Assembly (NCBI RefSeq): GCF_000819685.1
Contig: NZ_CDBR01000097.1
Location: forward strand, 1-64,000
Reading direction: 5' to 3'
DNA length: 64,000 nucleotides
From: Aeromonas allosaccharophila
GTDB lineage: Bacteria > Pseudomonadota > Gammaproteobacteria > Enterobacterales > Aeromonadaceae
Shown: positions 56,731-64,000 of the stretch, one piece after another
Numbering within the stretch: the first letter of the stretch is position 1
Layout of the letters: each line of letters starts with the position of its first letter
Program-made: the position numbers and the translations under genes
The notes under the pieces: generated by a model
The model's input: only the letters and a program-made list of their open reading frames with translations
What the model was told of the DNA's origin: nothing
Database searches by the model: none

Positions 56731-58440
56731 TTACCCCAAATCCTCGGCCAGTCTCAGCACCTCGTCCACCGATGTGATCCCCTGTCGGGCATAGTCGAGG
56801 GCAGTGAGGGCCAGCGGCCGGTAGTGTTCGTGTTGACGGGCCGCCTTGGCGAACCCTTCCGCATCGTTGCGGCGCAGGGCATCCATCATCGGCTGATCCA
56901 GCTCCAGCAGCTCGTAAACCCCGATCCGGCCCGAATAACCGGTGAAGTTGCAACTCTGGCAACCCCGTCCCTTGTGATAGGTGTGCTGGCCGGGCGCCTC
57001 GCCGGAGAGCACGGTGAGCCAAGTGGCCTGCCCTTCGTCAGGCGCCTTCTCCTCGACGCAGTGCTCGCACACCCGCCGCACCAGCCGCTGGGCGACCACC
57101 GCTCGCAGGGCGCTCGCCACCAGATAGCCGGGCGCCCCCATGTCGATCAGACGCAGGGCACTGGTCACCGCATCGTTGGTGTGCAGGGTGGTCAGCACCA
57201 GGTGACCGGTGATGGCGCCACGCAGGCCGATCTCTACCGTCTCGTTGTCCCGCATCTCACCCACCAGCAGGATGTCCGGATCCTGACGCAGGGTGGAACG
57301 CAGCACATGAGAAAATGTGAGGCCAATCTTGGGGTTGACCTGTACCTGATTGACGCGGGGCAAGCGATACTCCACCGGATCTTCTACCGTGATGATCTTG
57401 TGGCTGGACTGATTGAGCTCGGAGAGAGCGCCATAGAGGGTGGTGGTCTTGCCGCTACCGGTCGGGCCGGTCACCAGGATCATCCCATGCGGGCGTTTGA
57501 GCTGGCGGCGGAAACGGGTCAGGATCTCCGGCGGCATTCCGGTCTCGGTCAGCGACAGGATGCCGGAGGATTGATCCAGCAGACGCATCACCACCGACTC
57601 GCCATATTGCACCGGCATGGTGGACATCCGCACATCCACATCGCGACCGCGCACCTTCATATTGAAACGACCATCCTGCGGCAAGCGCTTCTCGGAGATA
57701 TCGAGCCCCGCCACCAGCTTGAGACGCAGCACCAGCGCCTGGGCGATGCGCACCTCGTTCAGGATATTTTCGTGGAGGATGCCGTCGATCCGCTGGCGAA
57801 TGCGCAGCACCTTTTCGTCCGGTTCGATGTGGATATCCGACGCCCCCACCTGCACCGCATCTTCGAACAGGGAGCGCAGCAGCTTGGCCACTGTCGCCTC
57901 CCCCTCGTCATTGGCCCCCAGATTGCTGGAGCCCAGCTCGAAACCGGAGTCCTGATACTCCTCCTGCAGCTGTTCGGCGAAGCTCTCGATCTCGCGGGTG
58001 CGGCGATAGAGGCGGTCGAAATACTCCAGCAGCTGCCCTTCCCGCGCCACTGCCAGCACCATGATGCGCGGGCTGAGCAGAGCGGCGATGGCATCCAGTG
58101 CGCTCAGATCCGCAGGATCCGACATCGCCACCGTCACCTTGTTGTCGGTGAGATTGACAGCCAGCGCCCGATAACGGCGCGCCTGCACTTCAGGTAGCAG
58201 CGGCACCGCGGCGGCGTCGATGGTGAGGTTGTTGAGATCGAAGAAGGGCACATCCAGCTGGCGGGCGAGGAACTGCAACAGCTGTACCTCGCTGATAAAG
58301 CCGAGATCGATGAGGGTGGTGCCCAGCTTGCGGCCGGTCTGACGCTGCTGCTGCAGGGCAAGCTGCAGCTGATCATCAGAGATGATCTGCTCTTGTACCA
58401 GCAGGTCGCCGAGGCGCATTTTCAGTCTGGGTTGTGCCAT
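56731..58440 (-). CDS. mshE: MSHA pilus extension ATPase MshE with an MshEN-type c-di-GMP domain
   Basis: A 569-residue hexameric ATPase. The N-terminus has two copies of the MshEN pattern (RLGDLLVQEQIISDDQLQLALQQQ and KLGTTLIDLGFISEVQLLQFLARQ), which in Vibrio MshE binds c-di-GMP; the first has E-Q where Gly is usual. The ATPase core has Walker A GPTGSGKTTTLYG, the Asp box VEDPVEY, Walker B DILLVGEMRD and GHLVLTTLHTND. A tetra-Cys zinc site (CEHC...CQSC) is near the C-terminus. GGAG precedes the ATG. It powers pilus extension at the MshG platform. Confidence 0.96.
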   Translation of the reverse strand: MAQPRLKMRLGDLLVQEQIISDDQLQLALQQQRQTGRKLGTTLIDLGFISEVQLLQFLARQLDVPFFDLNNLTIDAAAVPLLPEVQARRYRALAVNLTDNKVTVAMSDPADLSALDAIAALLSPRIMVLAVAREGQLLEYFDRLYRRTREIESFAEQLQEEYQDSGFELGSSNLGANDEGEATVAKLLRSLFEDAVQVGASDIHIEPDEKVLRIRQRIDGILHENILNEVRIAQALVLRLKLVAGLDISEKRLPQDGRFNMKVRGRDVDVRMSTMPVQYGESVVMRLLDQSSGILSLTETGMPPEILTRFRRQLKRPHGMILVTGPTGSGKTTTLYGALSELNQSSHKIITVEDPVEYRLPRVNQVQVNPKIGLTFSHVLRSTLRQDPDILLVGEMRDNETVEIGLRGAITGHLVLTTLHTNDAVTSALRLIDMGAPGYLVASALRAVVAQRLVRRVCEHCVEEKAPDEGQATWLTVLSGEAPGQHTYHKGRGCQSCNFTGYSGRIGVYELLELDQPMMDALRRNDAEGFAKAARQHEHYRPLALTALDYARQGITSVDEVLRLAEDLG

Positions 58441-58514
58441 GTTTGCTCCGATATCTGTTACTTCACACCCGTTGCCGCATTCGATTAGGCTTCGCTAACC
58501 GAAATTGCGGTTTA

Positions 58515-59609
58515 TCAAGGGGTTAGTTGGCCAATTCGTTGTTCCAGCCAGTTGGTCGACGCCTCGCCGAGGTTGCCGTGCAGCAGGGCGTTGCGATAGG
58601 CATCAAGCGCTCGCTGGCTATGGCCCTGACCATCCTCGGCCACGCCGAGGCCAAGCCACCAGCGGCCCTGATCCGGCTGCTGGCGCAACAGCTTCACATA
58701 GAGCACCGCCGCATCGGCATTCTGACCCAGCTCCTGGGTCAGCCCGGCCCAGGTGGCGTAGTAGTCCATGTTGCTGGCGAGATCCGGCTGATAACCGGAC
58801 AACCAGCCAAGCGCCTGCTGCTGCTGACCCTCGCTGATGGCAAGGCGAGCCAGCAGCAGACGAAAATCGGCCTGCTGGGGATCGAGCCGGATCCCCTCCT
58901 CCAGCAGCTGACGCGCCTCGGTCAGGCGGCCCTCACCGTAGAGCAAACCGGCCAGCTGCTCGCGCGCTCCCTGGTTGTAGGGATCGTGGGCCAGCACGTC
59001 GTAATAGTTGTCCTGCGCATCCCGCAGGCTTCCCTTGGCCATGGCGGTGGTCGCCTTGCGCTCCGCCAGTGCCGCCAGCTCCTTGGCCGACAGCTCCACC
59101 GTCTCGATCTTCAATACGCCCGGTTTACGCGGCGCGCTAGCGACCGCCTGCTGCTCTGCCGCCAGTTCGGCGTAAAGCTCGGGCTGCAGCTCTTCATCGG
59201 TCGGTTCCGACTCGTCAACATCGCTGGAGGCATCAAAGGGCGCACCGTCGGCCGTGTCGCCAAATTCACTCTCCCCTGCCTCGTCATCTACCTCATCCTG
59301 ACTTGGCAGCGGCAGCGCAGCGGTCACCTCAACCGGCTCGGACTGACTGACGGGCGCGGCGGCCCTTGTCACTACATCGGGAGTCACCGCATCAGGAGTG
59401 ACCACTTCACTGGCGGCGACTACAGGGTGAGTTTGCTGCCAGTAGATCCAGGTTCGCCAACCGAGGATCCCCAGAGCCAGCCCGCAGATCAGGGTCAGCA
59501 GCAACATCCACCATCCCTGCTGGCGTGCAGGGGCAATATAGAGGGCAGCGCCATCGGATCCTTGTTGGCGCTGATCCAGATCTTTCAGCATCTGGTTGAT
59601 AACGCTCAT
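58515..59609 (-). CDS. mshN: MSHA biogenesis TPR protein MshN
   Basis: A 364-residue protein. MSVINQMLKDLDQRQQG is the typical start, followed by a membrane segment (WWMLLLTLICGLALGILGW, ~33-52) and an acidic low-complexity linker. The C-terminal ~180 residues hold TPR units such as SLRDAQDNYYDVLAHDPYNQ, RLTEARQLLEEGIRLDPQQAD and QALGWLSGYQP. It is predicted to be a periplasmic assembly factor. The ATG at 59609 has GGAG 8 bases upstream and overlaps the mshM stop by 4 nt. Confidence 0.9.
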   Translation of the reverse strand: MSVINQMLKDLDQRQQGSDGAALYIAPARQQGWWMLLLTLICGLALGILGWRTWIYWQQTHPVVAASEVVTPDAVTPDVVTRAAAPVSQSEPVEVTAALPLPSQDEVDDEAGESEFGDTADGAPFDASSDVDESEPTDEELQPELYAELAAEQQAVASAPRKPGVLKIETVELSAKELAALAERKATTAMAKGSLRDAQDNYYDVLAHDPYNQGAREQLAGLLYGEGRLTEARQLLEEGIRLDPQQADFRLLLARLAISEGQQQQALGWLSGYQPDLASNMDYYATWAGLTQELGQNADAAVLYVKLLRQQPDQGRWWLGLGVAEDGQGHSQRALDAYRNALLHGNLGEASTNWLEQRIGQLTP

Positions 59610-60496
59610 GGCCAGACTCCATAAGCCAGGGCGCACCCCAGCAACAGTAACAGGGGCCACCAGCGCCGTGGCGCAAAGCGGCTGGCATCGTCGGTATCGC
59701 GAATGGCGAGCCGCACCAGACGGCTATCGATCTGGCGCAAACCCTGACCATAGGCCAGCATCAGGCACTTCTGCGCCAATATATTGATAAGTCTCGGGAT
59801 CCCTCGCGATGCCCGCCACAACAGGCGCATGGCTCGACCTGCAAACAGCGGTGCCCCGCGATACCCGGAGACAAGCAATCTGTGCTCCAGATAGGCACGG
59901 GTCTCGTCAAAGCGCAGCGGCCGCAGGCAATAGGAGAAGCCAATCCGCTGGCGCAGTTGGCGCAGATGTGGCTTGGCCAGTCTGGCATCCAGCTCGGGCT
60001 GACCGAACAGCACGATCTGCAGCAGCTTGCTCGATTCGGTCTCGAGATTGCCGAACAGGCGGATCGCCTCCAGCGTCTCGTCCGGCAGCGCCTGCGCCTC
60101 GTCGATCAGCACCACCACCCGACTGCCCTGCTGGTGCAGGCTGATCAGGTGACGATGGATGCGATCGGTGAGATCCAGCTCGCTCTGATCCCGCACCGCC
60201 AACCCCAGCTCCAGTGCCAGCGCGATGCGCAGCTCGGCTGGCGTGAGGTGGGGATTGGGCAACCAGGCCAGGCGCACCGGGCGCGCTTCCGAACCCAGCT
60301 CGCTGAGCAACTTGCGGCAAAGCAGGGTCTTGCCGGTGCCCACCTCGCCGGTCACCTTGATAAAGCCCTCCCCCTGCGCCAGCGCCCAGTTCAGCACCTG
60401 CAGCGCCTCTTCGTGAGGCGGCAGACCGTAGTAGAAGCCGGTATTGGGGGTGAGGCCAAACGGCGCCTCCTGCAGGCCGAAGTGGGTCAGGTACAT
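59606..60496 (-). CDS. mshM: MSHA biogenesis ATPase MshM (ExeA-like)
   Basis: A 296-residue AAA ATPase with FGLTPNTGFYYGLPPHEEAL at the start, as in ExeA-type proteins. Walker A is GEVGTGKTLLCRKLL (~52), Walker B VVVLIDEAQALPDE (~127), and ETLEAIRLFGNLETE is the sensor region. The C-terminus ends in a membrane segment (WWPLLLLLGCALAYGVWP). ExeA in Aeromonas helps assemble the type II secretin; MshM may do the same for MshL. GAGG precedes the ATG. Confidence 0.9.
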   Translation of the reverse strand: MYLTHFGLQEAPFGLTPNTGFYYGLPPHEEALQVLNWALAQGEGFIKVTGEVGTGKTLLCRKLLSELGSEARPVRLAWLPNPHLTPAELRIALALELGLAVRDQSELDLTDRIHRHLISLHQQGSRVVVLIDEAQALPDETLEAIRLFGNLETESSKLLQIVLFGQPELDARLAKPHLRQLRQRIGFSYCLRPLRFDETRAYLEHRLLVSGYRGAPLFAGRAMRLLWRASRGIPRLINILAQKCLMLAYGQGLRQIDSRLVRLAIRDTDDASRFAPRRWWPLLLLLGCALAYGVWP

Positions 60497-60524
60497 GAGA
60501 CCTCACCTGCCACGGCGAGCACGC

Positions 60525-60554
60525 GGCCTGTGCTGGCAAGGCCGCACAGGCCGT
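60525..60554 (-). promoter_or_regulatory. Intra-operon hairpin between mshL and mshM
   Basis: CGGCCTGTG (60525-60533) pairs perfectly with CACAGGCCG (60546-60554) around 12 nt in the 92-bp gap between mshL and mshM. There is no T-run; it may protect the mshL transcript or space expression. Confidence 0.45.
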
Positions 60555-60588
60555 TCGGGATAAGGGTGACCGTATCTGGTGTCATGGG

Positions 60589-62328
60589 TCAGCCCTTGGC
60601 CGGATACCACTTGTCGAGCAGCTCGGAGGAGCGTTTCAGCTCGTTTTGCCAGGTGTCTTTCTCCACCACGGTCGGTTTGAGCATGATCACCAGCTCCACC
60701 TTCTTGGTGCTCTCGCGGCGGTTGGTAAAGGCTTCGCCCACCCAGGGGATATCACCGAGCAAGGGCACCTTGCTGACAATCTCCTGCTTGTCGGTCTTCA
60801 TCAGACCGCCGATGACGATGATGTCGCCGTTATTGGCCTGCACCACGGTATCGGACTCGCGGATCGAGCTCTTGGCGAGCGGCAGCGTCATCTTGCCCCC
60901 CGTGGTGCCCAGATCGATGGTCTTGTTTTGTTCTTCGGTATCAATCACTGACGGATGGATATGAAGCAGCACCTTGCCCTCTTCATCAATCTGGGGAGTC
61001 ACATCAAGCGCGATCCCGGAGAAGAAGGGGGTCAACTCAACATTTGGCGTCCGCTCAGTCCCTGTGGTGGTTGAGGTAATCGTCGTCGTCGCGTTGGTGA
61101 CGAAGTACTCGTCCGTCCCCACCTTGATAACCGCCTTCTGATTGTTGGTCGCAGTGACACGGGGGCTGGAGAGGGTATTCACATCCCCCTGAGTCTTGAG
61201 CAAGTTGACCGCCACGTTAAAGTTGCCGTCAGTAATAGTGAAACCAGCCCCCCCACCAATTGCGTTAAAAATCGGATTTACTGCACCAACCAGACTCTCG
61301 CCAAGGGATCCTCCTCCATTCAGCAAGTTGTACTCTGGAGTAGCCCCGGGAGCCACCAGCTTAGGTTGAGCAACCTTGGGAATACCTTTATTTCCATCCC
61401 AACTAGCTGTCAAACCGCTCCAATCTACCCCCTGCTCATAACCTTCACTAAGAGCTACTTCCATAATTCGCGCTTCGAGTACGACCTGACGTTTTAAATG
61501 GCTTTCGGATTGAGTCAGGAATTCACGGACTGCTTTTAGCTCTTTCGGATAGGCGCGAATAGTGACCAAGCCTGCCTGTGGGCTGGTGATGACAGCCCGA
61601 CCATCACCATTTCCAATCAGTGTTTGCAAAGTGTCACGTAGGTCGGTCCAATAATCACTGTTGGTATCAGTTTCAATCTGGGTACCATTCGATGTGGTTT
61701 GAGTATTGGAATTACTCGAAATACCTGTGCCATTCTGGCTAGATGATATTTCGGTATTGCTGTTGGAATTCAACCCGCTGTTGTTTGAGTTGTTCTCACT
61801 AGAAGTCACCCCGCCGGTACTGACCGAGGTACGGGAGAGGCCACGACGGGACATCATCAAGTAATTGACAGGAATGGTTTCGGTGCGCAGACCCGCCGGA
61901 TAGATGTGGAAGACATTGCCCTTGCGCTGCACGTCAAAGCCGTACATGTCGCCCACCACCGCCAGCACTTCCGGCAGGGTCACATCCTTGAGCTCGACGG
62001 AGACCAGCCCGGCCACCCCGGGGTGCACCGCCACGCTGTAGCGGGACCCCTTGAACAGGGAACCGAAAAACTCCACCGCCTCCACATCGTGAGCCGCGAT
62101 CCGCAGCCGCTTCTCCGGCATGCCAACCGGCATCTGCGGCCGGTTCAGCTGCAGCAATTCACTTTGCACCGATTTAGGCAAAGCGGTCAGAGGGGCAGCC
62201 TGTTTCTGCTGTTCGTTCATGGCCTGTTTGAGCGCATCCTTGGCCTGGGTCGGCTCGGGGTGCTGATACGTGGTACAGCCTGCGGCCATCATGGCCACGG
62301 TGATCAGACAGAGACGGTGTTTTTTCAT
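60589..62328 (-). CDS. mshL: MSHA secretin MshL
   Basis: A 579-residue outer-membrane lipoprotein secretin. The signal peptide ends MMAAGCTTYQ, a lipobox with Cys18. An STN/secretin N-domain follows (HPGVAGLVSVELKDVTLPEVLAVVGDMYGFDVQRKG), then a Ser/Asn/Thr-rich low-complexity insert (~170-230), and the secretin beta domain with VVLEARIMEVALSEGYEQGVDW, TLSSPRVTATNNQKA and IIVIGGLMKTDKQEIVSKVPLLGDIPWVGEAF. It forms the pilus exit channel. It lies 70 bp after mshK. Confidence 0.95.
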   Translation of the reverse strand: MKKHRLCLITVAMMAAGCTTYQHPEPTQAKDALKQAMNEQQKQAAPLTALPKSVQSELLQLNRPQMPVGMPEKRLRIAAHDVEAVEFFGSLFKGSRYSVAVHPGVAGLVSVELKDVTLPEVLAVVGDMYGFDVQRKGNVFHIYPAGLRTETIPVNYLMMSRRGLSRTSVSTGGVTSSENNSNNSGLNSNSNTEISSSQNGTGISSNSNTQTTSNGTQIETDTNSDYWTDLRDTLQTLIGNGDGRAVITSPQAGLVTIRAYPKELKAVREFLTQSESHLKRQVVLEARIMEVALSEGYEQGVDWSGLTASWDGNKGIPKVAQPKLVAPGATPEYNLLNGGGSLGESLVGAVNPIFNAIGGGAGFTITDGNFNVAVNLLKTQGDVNTLSSPRVTATNNQKAVIKVGTDEYFVTNATTTITSTTTGTERTPNVELTPFFSGIALDVTPQIDEEGKVLLHIHPSVIDTEEQNKTIDLGTTGGKMTLPLAKSSIRESDTVVQANNGDIIVIGGLMKTDKQEIVSKVPLLGDIPWVGEAFTNRRESTKKVELVIMLKPTVVEKDTWQNELKRSSELLDKWYPAKG

Positions 62329-62398
62329 GTAATTAGGGCACCCTGACTTGCAATTAAACTCGATAAAGCCGGCTCACCTGCCAACGGGCAGCTGCGAC

Positions 62399-62728
62399 TC
62401 AAACCCGGATCTTGCTGGCAAACAGTGTTACCGCATGGCGTTTTCCCGCCTTTTCCAGCACCACGGCATCGGCATTGATGGTCACCAGCGTATAGCCGTC
62501 CACCTGTTGTCCGACCTGATAACTCTTGCCATTGAGCACCGCCAGTGCCGGGCCATTGCCCAACACCACGCTCTGCAGCTTCGGCAAACCGGCGCTGCTC
62601 TCGCCGGTCGCACGGGCGCCAACCGCCACATCCGCCAGCGGCGCGGTGGGATCCTGCAATACTTCGGCCTGCTCCGCCTGTACCAGCACGCTGAACAGGC
62701 AACAGCACAACGCAAACACTCTAGCCAC
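62399..62728 (-). CDS. mshK: MSHA biogenesis protein MshK
   Basis: A 109-residue exported protein (signal peptide VFALCCCLFSVLVQAEQA). It has the PilP-like pattern: DPTAPL, then LQSVVLGNGPALAVLNGKSYQVGQQVDGYTLVTINADAVVLEKAGKRH. PilP-type proteins couple the inner-membrane PilN/PilO complex to the secretin. It starts at a GTG (62728) with AAGGAG 8 bases upstream. The start overlaps the mshJ stop by 8 nt. Confidence 0.9.
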   Translation of the reverse strand: MARVFALCCCLFSVLVQAEQAEVLQDPTAPLADVAVGARATGESSAGLPKLQSVVLGNGPALAVLNGKSYQVGQQVDGYTLVTINADAVVLEKAGKRHAVTLFASKIRV

Positions 62729-63368
62729 GGATAAACTCCTTGCTGGTACTCAGGGTGTAGATCTCCATCTCCACCACCGCGCCGGGATAGGCTTTGACCT
62801 GATAGTCGAACTGCTTCCAGTAGAAGTGGCGCGGCAAGGCTTCCAGCGCTTTAAGATATTGATACACATCGAAATAGCCGCCTTCAAGCTGAAGCCGGAT
62901 ACCGTGCTTGTAGAGATTGACCTTCTGTTCTCCCGCCATCAGCGGGGTCGGCTCCAGCGAACTGAGCGCCAGCATATGAAGGTTGGCGGAGCGGGAGAGC
63001 AGCGCCTCCAGCACCAGCGGCATCTCGTGCGCCGGGATCAGATCGACGGTCTGGGCCTTCAGCTCATCGTCGATCCGGGCCAGATCCACCTCGACCTGCG
63101 CCAACTGGTCACGCACTCCCTGATTGGGATCCCGCTTGAGCCGAGCCTGTTTGCCGAGGTTTTCCAGCTCCATGATCTCGAGGTCGCGCTCGGCGGCGCT
63201 CAGGGCCATGCGATCCTGTTGCAGACGGGTATCGGCACCATCGATCCAGCCGTAGAGTCCGGCCGCACCCAGCAGCACCAGACCGGTCAGCAGGATCAAC
63301 ACCCGCTCCCGCTGGCTCAACACGGCGATACGCTGGCCCCATGCCTGCCATTGTGCTTTCAGGTTCAT
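62721..63368 (-). CDS. mshJ: MSHA biogenesis protein MshJ (PilO-like)
   Basis: A 215-residue inner-membrane protein with one membrane segment (ERVLILLTGLVLLGAAGLYGW) at ~22-42, a coiled-coil stretch after it, and a C-terminal ferredoxin-like domain (HGIRLQLEGGYFDVYQYLKALEAL). The architecture matches PilO/GspM, which pairs with a PilN partner, here MshI2. Its ATG overlaps the mshI2 stop by 1 nt (TGATG). Confidence 0.9.
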   Translation of the reverse strand: MNLKAQWQAWGQRIAVLSQRERVLILLTGLVLLGAAGLYGWIDGADTRLQQDRMALSAAERDLEIMELENLGKQARLKRDPNQGVRDQLAQVEVDLARIDDELKAQTVDLIPAHEMPLVLEALLSRSANLHMLALSSLEPTPLMAGEQKVNLYKHGIRLQLEGGYFDVYQYLKALEALPRHFYWKQFDYQVKAYPGAVVEMEIYTLSTSKEFIRG

Positions 63369-63961
63369 CAGGGTTTCTCCCGCGCAATGCCGCTCAACTG
63401 GAAGGTCAGGCGACCCTCCTTGTCACGGCTCAGGATCAGTTCACCAAACTCCTTGCCCACCAGACTCGGGGTCTGCTTGAAGCGGTTGACCCAGGCCGGC
63501 ACATCCTGACTGCGGCCAGCAAAGCCGGAGAGGTTGATCCGCCCTTCGTTGATCTCGATGCGCTGCAACGAGAGGTTGCTGTTGCGAATGCGGGAGAGAT
63601 CCGCCATCACGCTGGCGTAGCCCTGGGATTTTTGCAGGGTCAGACTGCCCAGCTGGCGCATCAGTCCCTGCTTGGCCGTCAGTTCATCCTGCTTGTTAAC
63701 CAGTTGCTGTTGCAATCGGGGATCTGCCTGATGGCGCGCCAGCTCGGCATCGAGCCGTTGCGCCTCGCTGCGCTTGAGCTCCAGCTCGGCATGACGCTGT
63801 GCCAGTGACCGGCTGACCTGTTGCTGTTGCCAGCCGTAACCGACTCCCACCAACAGCATCAGCAGCAGCGCAAAGCCCCATACCAGCGCCATCTGGTTGA
63901 GGCTGGCCCACTGCCGTTTGGGGCGAAACTCGGCACCATAGAGGTTTATCTGACGTTTCAT
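63368..63961 (-). CDS. mshI2: MSHA biogenesis protein MshI2 (PilN-like)
   Basis: A 197-residue PilN-type protein starting KRQINLYGAEFRPKRQ, the INL(Y/L)xxxxxP pattern that binds PilM-like MshI. A membrane segment (WGFALLLMLLVGVGYGW) lies at ~29-45, then a coiled coil rich in Gln/Arg, and the periplasmic domain with LQRIEINEGRINLSGFAGRSQDVPAWVNRF. The ATG at 63961 overlaps the mshI stop by 1 nt; a GTG one codon earlier is also possible. Confidence 0.9.
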   Translation of the reverse strand: MKRQINLYGAEFRPKRQWASLNQMALVWGFALLLMLLVGVGYGWQQQQVSRSLAQRHAELELKRSEAQRLDAELARHQADPRLQQQLVNKQDELTAKQGLMRQLGSLTLQKSQGYASVMADLSRIRNSNLSLQRIEINEGRINLSGFAGRSQDVPAWVNRFKQTPSLVGKEFGELILSRDKEGRLTFQLSGIAREKP

Positions 63962-64000
63962 CACGCATCCTCCCCGATGGCGGCGGCATAGGCCGAGAGG
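63961..64000 (-). CDS. mshI: MSHA biogenesis protein MshI, C-terminal end only (runs off the window)
   Basis: The last 12 codons read LSAYAAAIGEDA then TGA (63961-63963). The AxAxG ending is typical of PilM-like actin-fold proteins, and position before mshI2 identifies it as MshI. The 5' part lies beyond position 64000. Confidence 0.75.
   Translation of the reverse strand, partial: LSAYAAAIGEDA

Overview
The window is a 64 kb chromosomal stretch from a gammaproteobacterium that looks like Aeromonas. The evidence is moderately GC-rich coding DNA, a complete-looking MSHA type IV pilus locus abutting mreBCD (the Vibrio/Aeromonas arrangement), a thiC-thiDE-thiF-thiS-thiG-thiH operon with a fused ThiDE, and close similarity of housekeeping proteins to E. 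coli. The genus is an inference from gene content and protein similarity; no search was run. No prophage, insertion sequence, CRISPR array or tRNA gene was recognised.

Layout. 1-525: the promoters and leader of an rRNA operon that reads left out of the window, then the upstream region of nnrS. 526-4798: nnrS, a divergent sutR/ydcO-like pair with a palindrome between them, and a secreted protein of unknown role. 4868-10410: metF with MetJ boxes, an acetyltransferase, and a chemoreceptor gene followed directly by a solute-binding-protein gene with no transporter. 10442-10904: a hairpin-rich repeat region. 10905-18080: the thiamine operon behind a TPP riboswitch with a long structured leader; thiH carries a REP-like repeat inside its coding sequence. 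18124-21673: a MerR regulator, two small exported proteins resembling OB-fold/DUF5666 types, and a divergent two-component system. 21813-28190: rimK, metH and a CPA1 antiporter. 28191-34795: mostly single genes (a 58-residue protein, GNAT, HDOD, aphA, a DUF71 ATPase, an MFS carrier, a MarC protein). 34868-35598: a 390-bp tandem duplication of a small-protein gene. 35680-46943: the minus-strand cluster mreB-mreC-mreD-yhdE-rng-yhdP-(Dabb)-(nitrilase)-tldD. 47148-64000: the MSHA locus, reading mshI(partial)-I2-J-K-L-M-N-E-G-F-B-A-C-D-O-P-Q.

How the genes work together. ThiC, ThiDE, ThiF, ThiS, ThiG and ThiH cover HMP and thiazole synthesis, phosphorylation and coupling, under TPP feedback. MetF makes 5-methyl-THF for MetH. 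MreBCD, RNase G, YhdP and TldD form a conserved cell-envelope/RNA cluster, here carrying two extra genes. The msh genes encode pilus assembly (MshI, I2, J, K, N, G), the secretin MshL, ATPases MshE and MshM, the major pilin MshA, minor pilins B, C, D, O and P, and the large exported MshQ. MshE has an N-terminal region resembling the c-di-GMP-binding MshEN domain.

The observations most worth a second look are the orphan binding protein/chemoreceptor pair, the two-component system flanked by OB-fold-like exported proteins, the tandem small-protein duplication, the REP element absorbed into thiH, the decayed copies of the mshG 3' end, and the long thiC leader.
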